A stretch of DNA of 64,000 nucleotides from Parelaphostrongylus tenuis (taxonomy: Eukaryota; Nematoda; Chromadorea; Rhabditida; Metastrongylidae): positions 496,001 to 560,000 of the forward strand of contig JAHQIW010007319.1 in the NCBI GenBank assembly GCA_019055375.1. The letters are read 5' to 3'. The position numbers and the translations under genes were made by a program. Each line of letters starts with the position of its first letter. The stretch's first letter is position 1. Shown piece by piece: positions 35,169 through 46,511 of the stretch. The notes beneath the pieces were generated by a model. That model was not told the DNA's origin. It searched no databases and saw only the letters and a list, made by a program, of their open reading frames with translations.

Positions 35169-35479
35169 CTGCAAGGAGCTTCAGAAACATATGTTTATCT
35201 AACATAACAGAAAAGTGAAGAAAAACAAACATTATTGAACGCGGACTTTCGAACTTCAGATCTGTAAATCATCATCTGACACTTTGAAAACTATACCAGT
35301 TTCAGGAAAATGAACAAATTTAAAAATCGCTTAAAAATCGCATTGGTTTTGAAGATTCTAAATGTCTCTCCTTCCCAATAGTTTACTTTTACTTAATAGC
35401 CTTTCTGAAAAATTATACGAGTTCTCCATTATGACGCTTTCTGGCAGAGTTGTAGTATTATAGATAAATATTTGAAAAT

Positions 35480-36215
35480 TTCAAGTGTCATGCGAAATTT
35501 TCGACTTCGGACGACAGATGAACTCTGCTTCGTTGGTGTGTGGTGGATCGCGCTTTTAGGGTCAGTGAAAAGCTGTTCAACTCCCGTTTTATATCGAACG
35601 TTTCACACACCACCAAACATTTTTCAACTTAGTTTTTTTATAACTCGTGACAGTTTGGGAAAGTCATCTGCTGCTAACTTAGAGTCAAAACTTTCTCAAG
35701 CCAACCATTGCTGGAGATGAGTCCTGGGTTTACTACGAAGACGGGATGCACCACGCCTCCTGACTGCCTTCGGCAAAGACCAGCCAGTTCAATAGAGGCG
35801 CAAGCACCATGCTCGGAAAACTATCTCTCGGTTTTCCGGGGCTGGCAGAGCATGCAGATCTGAGAATTGTTCGACAATAAGTGCATAATCAATGACCACT
35901 CTACAGGAAATAATTTCGGATGTTGGTCGCAGTAGTGCGAGAGAAACGCCCGAAATCACTTGTTATTGCCCTTTACAAAATAACGCTCGATCTCACATTG
36001 CAAAGTGGACTGCGAAGTGCAAAGTGCAAAGTCGAAGAAACAAGGCCAAACCGCGGCACCAATTCGCCGCAATATTGCTCCATCGGATTATCAGCTTTTT
36101 GCTCCTTGAAAAAGCATCTGTGGGAGGAAAAAACAATGACTATAACAAGCTCTGGAGTAATCTCACCAAGCTCTTTGCTTGCGGTCACCTCCTATCTGGG
36201 AAAAAGGTAAACAAT
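35480..36215 (+). pseudogene. mariner-family transposase relic
   Basis: Duplicate of the 13620-14345 relic. Plus-strand pieces include FRGWQSMQI, VVREKRPKSLVIAL, QNNARSHIAKW (the block with the second catalytic acid, here not intact) and NIAPSDYQLF (third catalytic acid). NLTKLFACG and GKKVNNL follow. Multiple frame breaks. DD34D mariner transposases cut and paste DNA in the nucleus; this copy cannot. Confidence 0.75.
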
Positions 36216-37299
36216 CTGTAAAGAGTATTTACTCACGCGTTGAATATGTATTAGTATGACTTCGATTCAAGAGCTCTGGTAGCTCTTTCATATGATATCC
36301 ATCAGCACTTTGAGGAGCACGTGTCACGAAACGTAGCACACCGTGCGATGTCGTGTCTCAGTCATCTACTGTTATGGTGTGTCGGGGCAAAGCAACATCT
36401 GAAGGCGCTGATGTGCAGACGCTCCTACTGCGAGTGTCGTGCGAGCGATCCACGCAGCGCCGTTTCTCATCATTGGTGTTTTCCAAAGGGTTAGGTTATT
36501 TGCTGTCTCACTGCAACGGAAAATTCCACATAGTTGAACAGATGCATACGTTTGGATTGAAAGCGACAAATCGTGCTCTAGTGCATACAGGCACCTGATT
36601 TTGATTGGCTAGAAATTTGCGAAGTATTGTCGTTTATCAGTGCCAAAAAATTCAAACCGATATTTCTGCTGGGGAACTCTCTTTACCATGATTTCAGCTC
36701 AACGAGGGACTTAGATTAAATCCTCCAACAAAGAACTAAAAACCGACTTTCGAAAAACCCTCGGATTTTGAGGTCTACAATGTCGTGTGAATTGTCCTTT
36801 CTGGAGCTTGCTTGAAGTTAACAAATTTTTGAATGCAAATTCTGACGTTTCGGCAGTTTTGCTCTTCCAGAACGTAGGCATCCTATGTCATAATACATCT
36901 AATTAATCAAGTAACATTTCCTATATCTACTGAAACTCTATTGAAAAATTTGGTCCAGATGTCTAGCTATTATAAGAGAAAGCACACCGTTTGATTTCTC
37001 GTGTGGAAAAAGTCATGGTCTGCTTTATGAAAATTTCAGAAAACAGTTTCAGGTGTTAAAATAATTCACCAAAAAGAAAATGGCCTCTATAGAGCTCTTA
37101 AGGCATATTCGATAAGTTCGAAATATTTTCTTTAGAGGACAATCATAGTGAGACTGTTGAAATAACTTAGACCATAACTACAAGATTCTTTCCGATTTGG
37201 TAATAGCCTTACAAATAAAGGATAAAGGATTAAGCTCTCAGCATTGATCAATCCCTGAGTGAAGCGCCATGCATTCACCTTCAATTTTTAAATTCGATT

Positions 37300-37480
37300 G
37301 AGGTGATTGAATGCATATGTGGGCTTTACAATGACTTCCGGTGGCCTTCTGCTAAACCGAGTCAGTGCTGCTTATCTTCCCAGACCAGTCTGGTACCAGT
37401 TTACCGAATCCTGAGGGATGGGTGGCTTGCTGAGCCATGGGCGCGAGATTGAACTATCGACCTCGTGTGCGACGCAGAGG
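37300..37480 (-). mobile_element. tRNA-headed SINE, copy 2, head lost
   Basis: It matches 15367-15480 through the GGTACCAGACTGG body and the first half of the B box region. The tRNA-like head (about 95 nt) is replaced at 37480 by sequence homologous to about 26240. The SINE thus marks a rearrangement junction. Confidence 0.7.
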
Positions 37481-39261
37481 CAAATGGCTCGGTTTGATTC
37501 CCGCCTACTCATTTCTGATCCTGCGACATCGATTTTTCCAGAAAAAAACTTGCATCCGAAAAAACGCAGAATCTGCAAGTGTGCATTTTAGAACATTTAT
37601 GAAAGAAGATATTTAAAAACATAAACGACGCGCAAACTTTTACTGGGAAGCGTTTATTGCTACAACAATCTGTGGAGTGGTGAGCGCGTTTGTTAGGCTT
37701 CTCACTCACCTTTCACATTTGATCAGCCTATTAATTATCCTATGTTTATGAGAAGCCGAGTGACGCTTGCAGTAGGAACTTTCGAGAAAATTTTACTAAG
37801 TACTCAAAAACATGCAGGGATTGATATGCAACAAAGAATTTACCGGAATGAGAAAGCAAGAAGGTAACCTTGATACTATTTAGGAAGGAGAAACAATAGT
37901 ATAAAAGCACTGAAATGTCGATTCAATATATCAGAATGTGAAAGTTTAATAGACGCTGTCGAGATTGCAAAAGAACATAACGGTGAGCAGAGGCCTCGTT
38001 ACACACCGTCTCAGGAATTCCGAGTCGCACATCATGGTGGTTGTTGACGGAACGCCTTAGAGTTCTCACAGTTTAAACAGAGCTTTTTGCACATTTCACA
38101 CAGTAAGGCCTCGTAAGACCAGGGTGATGATTACAAATCATAAACTCTAATGTGGTTAATTTCTTTTTTCGTTTGTTTCCAAAAAGTCATTCAAGAAGTT
38201 CTAAGCGTAGTTTCCTTACTATATGCAATCAGTTTGGCTCATTTAGCATCCCAGATTCTCGAACCAGTGCAATCACTTTTCTCCAAACCGACGCTTTGCA
38301 ACAGATATAGCTGTGCCTCACAAAAAGCAGAATTCAGCATGATTCAATTCCGACATTTTTGCCAATAGAAACAGTGACTCATTCTCCAAAGTATAAAAGT
38401 GCTGTGCAGGACATGGTGGTTTGCATTTCGAAGTCGAAGTGTCTATGGTGACAGCTGCACTTGCTTAGACATCAGGAATCTTTTGGGATACATTTCCTTA
38501 TCTTTCAATGGGCTGTATTTCCGTACTTCGCTATAAACATTCAATATAGTCTGAGAAAATATTCTAAGTCTTATCGAAGCTATTATGTCAGTGGCTTACG
38601 TGCGGAGTTGATTCGCATCGACTGAACAAGGTGAAAATCCTAATTTCACGTGGCATTGGCCAAAACACGTTTACCCGGCCTTATAATCAGTAGGGGTATT
38701 ATCACCAGTGAGACTTGTGTAGTGGGTCTGATGAGATCGGCAGTACTGCCGAAAAGTATGTGAAGTCACTGACGTGTCAACCTCTAAGAAGCCTAGTACA
38801 GTTTGGTTAGACGGCGACAAATTTCAAGCTGATCTCATTCAATGAGCGAAAAGTTTTCATAGAAGCTTTGGTAATTATTCAAAACTTAAATCTCTGGCTA
38901 GAGCTCCAACTAGTCGTTCTTTCAAAACGACCTTTTCTAGCGCCGTAAAATCTAAGCTAAGGTTCTGTTTCACACGACTACGTGTTTTTTCTCTTTTATC
39001 GCTTATATTTCGCTGGACAAAACTCCTTCCTTACAGTGCTAGTACTCACTTTATAGCATACGTTTCGGAGAACTCAAAAATGTGTTTGTTTTATGGAAAA
39101 GGTCCTTTAATCTTTGATCTGCTTTGGTCTATTGTTTGTACTTTTATCATAATTATACCTTTATCTCGAGTGCTTTGTTTAGACCACGCTCAAATTTCAC
39201 TATATCCTTTCATCATTATTTGAGCCAACATGTCATGTGGTCTGGTAAGGGCTCTTGTACA

Positions 39262-39304
39262 GCCCGAGACACGTGTTTCGTCCTTACAGACTCATCAGCC
39301 GGGC
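39262..39304 (-). ncRNA. Hammerhead ribozyme in left arm
   Basis: Mirror image of the plus-strand ribozyme: CTGATGA at 39292-39298, with the same stem II, GAAA, stem III and 6-bp inner stem I. The outer stem I helix cannot form because the spacer does not supply its partner strand. The core is complete. Confidence 0.85.
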
Positions 39305-39311
39305 AGACGAC

Positions 39312-39374
39312 GGGTTCTGCCCGGCTGATGAGTCTGTAAGGACGAAACACGTGTCTCGGGCTGTACAAGAGCCC
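39312..39374 (+). ncRNA. Hammerhead ribozyme, complete, in right arm
   Basis: CTGATGA is at 39325-39331, stem II GTCT-GTAA-GGAC at 39332-39343, GAAA at 39344-39347 and stem III ACACGTGT at 39347-39354. Cleavage is predicted after C 39355 (GTC). Stem I GCCCGG (39319-39324) pairs with TCGGGC (39356-39361). A TGTACA bulge follows, then GGGTTCT pairs with AGAGCCC. Every expected conserved position is present. Confidence 0.92.
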
Positions 39375-40199
39375 TTACCAGACCACATGACATGTTGGCT
39401 CAAATAATGATGAAAGGATCTATTGTTTGTGTTTCAAATCTCGCCGAACAAAGCTTTTTCTCTAGACTTCTAGGAGATCCGATAGCGTAATCATTCCCAA
39501 TTCCTCCATGTGCTTCTCTGGAAATAAGGTTTAGCATGGAAAATAAAATCGATTTTGACATTTGCGACAGGTTGTTTACTGGCTATTCGACAAGGCGACG
39601 GCAGTGGCAGGGAACGTGACAGGAGGCTGGCAAGGCGAGAGCATCGATATACTGTAATTTAATTGGAAATTTTTCCTCCGCTTCAAGGGAAATTCCAGAT
39701 AAAACGATTGACTATTAACGCGAAAATTTCTCTACACATCTATATGTCTTTCGGCTTACAGCGAGTTATAACGCATCTTAAAAATGAAGGCGAAAGGCAG
39801 GAATGAAACAAAATATTTATCTGGATACTACTGCGTTATAAAGCGTTTGTATTTCGAAAAATGTCGATGCACGATTGTAGCCAGATGTTAAGCTTTTGAA
39901 TAATTACTAACCCTCCTATAAAAAATTCCTGTCCAGCTAGTGAGATCAGCCCGGAAATTTCTTGCCGTTTAACCGACTTGTACCAAAGCTCTAATTCTTT
40001 GCAAAGGGCGAAAATTTCGGCTGGCGATGGCGCAATAATGGAATTGTGGTAGTTTTCTTGTGAAGTTTAAGTTTTTAAAGCCACTGAAAATATTTAGTCT
40101 ACGTAATATAGAATATGAAACGAAAGACTTCAAGAACTATTTGGTTGAAACAAGCCAAAAGAATTGCAAAATAATGATTGCAAAATATGTCTGGTAGAG

Positions 40200-40450
40200 A
40201 TATTTTTGAGACACGCAAGTAATGTGTTATAGGGCAATTAATACAGCCTGATACACGTATTTTGAGTCTCGTCAGTCGGATGCCTTTAGCCAATCCTCTT
40301 GGGAACACAACCCCTATAAAGAGATGGTCACGACGAACCTTTTACACGCCCCATGGAAGTATCACTGAATAGACAGTGCTTTGCACTCGATTGCTCCTGC
40401 CTGATATCGTTAAATATATCAGGCCTTTCTTTTCGGGACTCGAAGCGAAA
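40200..40450 (-). mobile_element. Short hammerhead-bearing retroelement, decayed
   Basis: Minus-strand CTGACGA (plus 40269-40275) with an eroded stem II and a TACGTGTA segment. It is followed on the plus strand by the family's GACGAACCTTTTACACG, TGCACTCGATTGCTCCTG and GATATCGTTAA boxes. Compare 15590-15880 and 51360-51650. Not expected to cleave. Confidence 0.45.
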
Positions 40451-41469
40451 GGATTTAAAAAATGCTATACTTTGAACATTAACCATCTCTGCACCTTTTG
40501 CCATGAGTCATGCGAACCAAATCGAAATATAATCTTCATTTTGTTTGTACGCCGTACTCTGGAAATCATTTCAAAAACTAAGCATAGTATCTGAATCATC
40601 ATTTCCAGTATATCGAATGTTTAGTGATGGTCCCACGGAAAAGGCTGTTTTTTTCTCAACGATGTGGTTTTCTCATCAGGAAATAAGTAATTTCGGTAAG
40701 AACTGGCGGCGATTACGTTGGATTTATCGTAACAGAAATCTTCGTGATATTTCATCGTTTAGTGAGGACGGTGTTTCTTTAAGACTTTTGATTGACGGGA
40801 ATTCTACTGCCACTGCCTACGAATCTTCGTAGCCGTGCAAACGGAGAGCACAGCTTGAGAATCAAGAGACTTGTCATCTTCTTTAGATAGCTATACATTT
40901 CTCAAACTTTAAATGTACAGTGAGAATGTGATTCCAAGAGTGAGCGGCGTGTATGGAGCAGAAACTTTACTCATTTGCAAAATGTTTGCAAGGATTATCC
41001 TACTTGGAATGTAATAAATTGTGTTTGTCTATTTCGTGAATGACAATCGAAAACACCTTGGGCGCTGTACATTAGTGCGCCTAGTCATGGAACTTTTAGA
41101 GCGACGATTGGTGCCGAATAAGCAGTTCCATGTTCTAACACTCCCGTGATGAAGCAGTTATATGTTTTAGCAATTGCGTCTAATATTGGTTGAATTGATA
41201 ATCAGCGAACGGTTTCGCTACGGTATTTGCTACTTGCACTTTCAATAGAAAACTGTACTATGTTTCATATTGCAACCACTCCGTTTACAAGACTTCATAG
41301 AAGGTCTTCCATCATGATTCTGCACAACATTATTTTTTCGAACCTGTGTCATCTAGCGTTTCACTGAATGTCGAGGGACTAAATTGGGCTCTAGTAAGCC
41401 TTCCAAGTGTTATGCCGCGTAAAAGATTGTCTTACAGAGATTGACCTGGATGTAGAGATTTGTTGGACA

Positions 41470-41900
41470 TTATATATCCCTCCTAAGCCTTTCGTCAAGA
41501 CATCACATCATAATGGGTGGCGATCCTGCGGTGCACTTGACAATCCGAAGAATCCAGCCGATTACGGTCCACTCTCTTCAACCGCTTGTTGCATTAAGGA
41601 TGTGGCTCAGAAAACTGATGTTGACTGACTACAGGTTCACGATGGAACGTCGTTTCTTTGACTGCCAAACTTTTCGAACCCATACTACTGCAAGTTTACT
41701 TCACCCTCAGTTTATCTAACTGAAGGGTCTACCTAAAAACTGCTCAGTATAATCAAAAGAGTGATAAAACTACCACACATTATATCCTTTTTCGGAAATT
41801 TGAGCAACGGTGGTACACCTCCTTCAAAAGCGATGGCTAACTTATCGGTGATTCACTTTCCTCAGAGAGGTGAAATGCTGTATCCAAGCAGATCCAAATG
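41470..41900 (-). mobile_element. RTE 3' fragment plus PLE-terminus-like relic
   Basis: 41470-41590 resembles the antisense RTE C-terminus (AAGCCTTTCGTCAAGAC, CGAAGAATCCAGCCG; compare 28430-28500). 41600-41900 resembles 30490-30810. No open frame. Confidence 0.4.
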
Positions 41901-42289
41901 TCCAGATAAAGCCTCATATATTTAATGAAAATCCATTGCGAAAATGAAATCAAATGTCTACTCTGGGAAATATACCGCTTCCACTTGTGAAATCAAGCAC
42001 AGGTGTATTGCACCATGATAAAATCCCTAATTAAAAAAACAAGAATTTGAAATGAGGTGCCATATTGTCTGTAATATTCGGACGCTCTCCTTTTCTACTC
42101 ATTTTGAATTCTTGGTACTTTAAGCAAAAAGTTTTAGATTTTTCTGCGGCGGCGTTATAAACGGTGACATCAGTAAGCAAGGTATATTACGCATTAATCT
42201 TCCCAAGATTCACTTTCACCCCAAAGTCGTTGCCGTTGAGTTTTACTGCCCTACTCGTACTCAAAAATGAAAGCCGATTGCCTCTAGAA

Positions 42290-42520
42290 TTTTCTCATGT
42301 GGATATAATATACTCTCAGTGTTTATTCAACAGCTCATAACATTCGTCCATCTTTCAACTGATAGCAAAATAACCATTTGTGTATGAACAGTGGAGTAAT
42401 GGACAAAAATGAGAAATGGTGGTTCCACTTTGAACATAAAGACAATGGCGAGGTTTGGTGCCAATCGCTGCTCCCTTGCCAGCACTCTGATTTACGTAGT
42501 AATTCTCATCAGCAAGTTAA
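42290..42520 (-). mobile_element. PLE reverse transcriptase fragment
   Basis: The minus strand reads IRVLAREQRLAP near 42455-42490, matching GLAIGQRLA of the PLE at 2172-2205. The remainder is decayed. Compare the parallel fragment at 56560-56760. Confidence 0.45.
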
Positions 42521-42529
42521 AAGATTGAA

Positions 42530-43960
42530 CAGCTCGGGCACTCCGTCAAAAGAGCCATTAGCTTTTGGGCCGACAAGTCATACAATTTACTTTAGCTTAC
42601 TTATTAGCAATCTGCGAATGGTTTGACTTCAGCGTCATTCAAAATGTTTGCATAGAGTGCGGTTTCATGCTAAGAAGATAGGCCGAAATAGACTCTCAGA
42701 TGAAGGGAATATGGATTTAAGAAACTATGCTATCTGATTCTGTTAGGAGAAAGAATTCTCAATTCTATCTGGTGTCGGAAAACCTATGCATCGCCAATTA
42801 ATGCTTACACTTTATTCGCCTCATTCATGCGTAGACGTAGGAGTTGAAATTATATCCGTGTACTGTTAACTAGCGATTGTAAAATCGACATTTATATTTC
42901 TTCAGCACTCCTTAACATGTATAGCAAATATTCTCACAAATAACTGATATTTCTATCATTGCACATATTCGCGAACAGTAAGATGTCTACTTACAGATTA
43001 TAATGATTGATTGTTAAATGCACAATCAGATACGAGTCACAGTAGCAGATATGAGTTTCTCACAGTAGCCGGCCTGCCGCAGTATCCCACAAAATAGCCG
43101 TTATGTTCGTGCAAGAGGCCACTGTTTCGCGCACCAGATGGCCAGTGTTTTGCGGGAGAGCTATTCACAACGCAATGAATGGTTTCATGGAAAGACATGT
43201 TTACCAACCATAGCCGACCAGCGTTGTGCCCTCAAACTATTCTTAGGTTAAGGCAAGCAAGAATCTTGAGAGTCGTCACGCCCGCAGGAGTGCCATTCGA
43301 CTATAGACGCCACTTGGAGCCCGGCGACAATTTCCATCCCTCCAACTCCTAACTCATCTCTCCTATAGAAGTTTACTCCTCACTATACTTCACATTATAA
43401 TGTGGAGACTTGTTCCCCAGTACACTTCATATGCATGATACAGATGCTACCTCCTTATTATACTTGGCACGCATAGGTCAGGAGCCTGCTCTGCATTACA
43501 CGTGTAATTGCTCATCTCTAATATTTCTGATTACTCGCATAGCCCAAGTTCTCTGTAAGTCTATCGACATCGGCATCTTGTGTATGGTGGATTATGATAA
43601 GGTATACCGGTTTACTTATCCAAGTTTAAGTTTGATCGTTACAAAAATGAATATCATTCGTACGTCTCAAGATCAGCACTGTTTGTCATCAAATAAAAAG
43701 TAAAAGACCTGCGTGGCAGTAATAAGCAAAACAGTCGAGTGACCCATCCGGCACACAACACGCACTAACGCGCAGTAGACATCAAATTAACACCAATAGA
43801 TTAATCAAACTAAGCACCTCCACTGAAAAGTCATACAACATGACTCCATCAACAAATATGGTGTGCATGCAAAATCTTGAATACTCGCACGTGAAGCGGG
43901 CGACATCGCGAAACGTACGTGTTGCTGCTGGCGTACCAACCTCGAAGAGGCTCTAAGCAT
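42530..43960. other. No gene seen
   Basis: This appears to be single-copy sequence within the window. The longest open frame (43410-43703, 97 codons) shows no domain, signal peptide or splice context that I can support. Confidence 0.4.
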
Positions 43961-43980
43961 TTCCAAAGGCTAGAAACATT

Positions 43981-44292
43981 TAATCTGATAAGGATATGAC
44001 ATATTTTGAGCCATAGGTCTAGTGCTATATAGGCGCCTATTTCGTCCTATTGGTCCTTAAGTCAGGTAATAACATCATCCTACTTTGGGTGCTTAATTTT
44101 ACTCGGCGTCGGTTCCTTTGGAGGATTGTTTCACCTCAAGGGATCGACGGAACCGAGGGAGGGTGCTACTGATGAGTCCCAATAGGACGAAATAGGCGCC
44201 TATATAGCACTAGACCTATGGCTCAAAATATGTCATATCCTTATCAGATTAAATCATTTTGAGCGGGTCTGTAAAAAAGCAGTCGATAGCAG
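43981..44292. mobile_element. Hammerhead-bearing foldback element with 15-bp target repeat
   Basis: Perfect inverted arms 43978-44053 and 44179-44254. The element is bounded by direct repeats AAGGCTAGAAACATT at 43966-43980 and 44293-44307. The right side has an extra end (TTGAGCGGGTCTGT) matching, inverted, the extra left end of the other foldbacks. The unique loop (44054-44178) holds the front half of a ribozyme for the right arm only. Confidence 0.9.
44163..44210 (+). ncRNA. Hammerhead ribozyme, complete core, divergent helices
   Basis: Stem I GTGCTA (44163-44168) pairs perfectly with TAGCAC (44205-44210). CTGATGA is at 44169-44175, stem II GTCC-CAATA-GGAC at 44176-44188 and GAAA at 44189-44192. 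Stem III ATAGGCGCCTAT (44192-44203) is fully self-complementary. Cleavage is predicted after A 44204 (ATA). All helices differ in sequence from the 18/39 kb ribozymes while the core is kept, which supports a real fold. The left arm has only the back half. Confidence 0.9.
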
Positions 44293-44309
44293 AAGGCTAG
44301 AAACATTCT

Positions 44310-45350
44310 TGATGATTTACGTAGTGAATGTTTTACCGACGTTTTTATAGAAACAGTCGGTCAAGAGAAAATATATATTGTTCGTACTAGCCGCAAGGCA
44401 TTATCGAGTGTAGTACGCTGAGTCATAATTCTCTTGGGGAGCGTACCACTCTCTGTCGCTTTAGCTCCATAGTAGGGAGCGATTAGCCCTGATGATGACG
44501 ATACCGCCAAAACGGTCCGTAAGCCACGAACGAAATAAAACGTAGCAACCTCTGAAAAAGGTTGAAAACATTCTCAAAGGCTGTATATTAGATTCTCCAA
44601 CAAATTTATCTGAGCTCCGCGTTGTTTGAAAAGTTCGTCACTTTCATGAATGTCGTAGAATACTGGATGAGTCAAATATTATCAAATAAATTATATTATT
44701 ATCAAATAAATAATCAATATCATAATCTTTAGAAAGGTAAGGCTAAGGCCTTCCCATATGATTGTAAACGAACATTGGGAAGTTGGTAAAGGTATCGCCA
44801 TCCTTCCTTATACCTATTTATAACCTGTACCGCTAACCACTAGGTCAGCTTCCTTCAAAAGATGAAGAGCTATTGTATTGAAAAATTCGATTTGAGTACC
44901 TACTCGGTCGCATACTCGGTGAACTTCGAGTCACTCTGTACGAGTTTCCTTGATATTATGAAGGATATTTTTCACATTACAGAAGCTGCAACTAATGAAG
45001 AATTAGCGGCGTCACGAAGAGTCGAGTTTGTGAGAATATTCTGAATTATTTTGTGGACGAATTACATTCATCTTGCTCTGCAACCTAACCTAGTAAGTTC
45101 ATTTCCGGAGTTCAGCTTAAATGATAAATAGGGCACCTTTTATGCAGTATTTTTTTTCCTTCCCTGTCTTCTGTCAACTGCCCTGAGTTTGTCTCTTACA
45201 GACTTTGACGTAATTGGCGCTTCACGGCTTTTGAAACCGCTGGCTTTCCTTAACCTCAGTAAGTATAATTTTTTGACAGAAATTTTTAGGTGAAAACCCA
45301 GCTTTACGCTCCAATCGTTCTAGTAATGATGGAGTGAATTCTCTCTCAAA
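44310..45350. other. No gene seen
   Basis: AT-rich with ATTATCAAATAAAT direct repeats at about 44680-44715. Nothing else is supportable. Confidence 0.4.
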
Positions 45351-45354
45351 TAAT

Positions 45355-45615
45355 TTGTTATGGCCGAGGCCGAGTGGCTAGGTTGTTCGTCACGGCGCTG
45401 TACACGAGCTGATTCTGCACACCAACATTTTCCGGCAGTCAACAACAAAGGCCCTATGAAACGCCACATCAAGGCATCCTGGAAATTTCAAGGGCATGCT
45501 CTTACCTAGATATTCTATGGTGTTCATGAAGAAGACTAGAAAAAACGACCTGAATGCTAAAATCACTGGGATCTGCACAGTGAGGAAAATTGCAGGACGG
45601 ATCAATGAAAAAAGA
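45355..45615 (+). mobile_element. tRNA-headed SINE, second family
   Basis: It aligns with 52395-52655: head GGCCGAGTGGCTAGG (A-box-like, of the tRNA-Leu/Ser type), then CCGGCAGTCAACAAC, GCATGCTCTTACC, TTCATGAAGAAGA and GGACGGATCAATGAAAA near the end. No ORF. Confidence 0.6.
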
Positions 45616-46511
45616 GAAAAAATTTTCATTAAGATCTACGATGAGGTGAGTGCGCAAGAGAACTAGATCTTTTTTTGTCTGAAGTCCAGTACATTTCTCT
45701 TATCAATAACTGTGGCTGACATTACGAATCTATTTGCGGACGAAAGATAAGGATGAGTAATAACACACAGAGGAAGTAAAAGAATCGGTTTTCTGAATAG
45801 AGTATGTGAGATCTCTTTGATGTGTGTGCTTCTATGAAATTGAATGGCCAGCGCAGCAAGGAATAGTGATATGGGAAAACATAACATTCTGTGTTATGTT
45901 TGACAAGGAATTATTGAAATATAATAGAATATCTTAGAAAACGTAAAAAAGTATATGACATCAGGCTTGCATCTGTTTCATCAACTCGAATTCAAAGTAA
46001 AATTTATCGTTCTACGTAAGCGGAATATTATACTGCTCAATATCTGAATGTCGAATACGTGATTTTGCAAATTAATCCTTTTTTGATGTCATTTAGTTCA
46101 TATCACCTAGCATGGGCATTTCTCGAAGGCCGAATGAACAGATTTTTGGTTGAAATTTTCATAAGCTATCGCAGTTATCCCATTCTAGTTAATGATACAA
46201 TCTTCCATTGTTTTGGTCCATGTTATCCTTCTTCAACTAGTTATTTCATGACCGCTAGTGGTAGCGGCGACGGCAACACTTTTTGAAAAAATGCTTGCAA
46301 GAGATTCCTTTATGTGAATTTCCATTTGCAACTTTCTCAGCTGCCTTTGAAAGAAAGCAGCTAATCAAATTCATCACATCACACTTAATGCAATTTGATG
46401 AACTGTTCTGAGTAATCACACCAAGACGATTTGCTCGCCTATTGCTGCGGTATTGCTACAGTAAATAAATGCCAAATGAGAATGTTTGCTTCAAACATAT
46501 CACAGTTCAAT

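Larger units (their letters stand above)
21355..37480. repeat. Large segmental duplication, copy 2
   Basis: Collinear with 4120-15576. Relative to copy 1 it holds a PLE at 23055-24890, an RTE fragment at 21889-22033 and about 3.4 kb of LINE-rich insert at 30480-33890 where copy 1 has about 0.6 kb. It ends abruptly at 37480 inside a SINE, where sequence switches to a third copy of the 26230 region. Non-coding parts not listed separately (25930-28290, 33900-34830, 36220-37290) show nothing else that I can support. Confidence 0.85.
39140..39418. mobile_element. Foldback element, 103-bp perfect arms, two ribozymes
   Basis: Arms 39204-39306 and 39317-39419 are identical inverted copies over 103 bp, with a 10-bp spacer (39307-39316). 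Direct repeats TCTATTGTTTGT at 39128-39139 and 39419-39430 look like a 12-bp target duplication. Outside the palindrome the left side has about 64 extra bases (CTCGAGTGCTTTG, ACCACGCTCAAATTTCAC) that also occur in the 9062-9332 and 43981-44292 elements. One arm therefore carries the full end and the other is truncated. Confidence 0.9.
37481..41300. repeat. Third, diverged partial copy of the main duplication
   Basis: It follows 26230-30100 in order: CGGTTTGATTCCCGCC near 37490, GTTAGGCTTCTCACTCACC near 37693, GGCTGGCGATGGCG near 40020, GTTTAGTGAGGACGG near 40757. It is interrupted by the foldback at 39140-39418. No gene seen. Confidence 0.7.

Noticed and set aside
43410..43703. 97-codon open frame
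   Set aside because: No signal peptide, domain, repeat homology or splice context. Consistent with chance.
44480..44520. CTGATGA followed by CGATACCGCC
   Set aside because: Looked like a hammerhead start, but there is no GAAA after a plausible stem II and no stem I.
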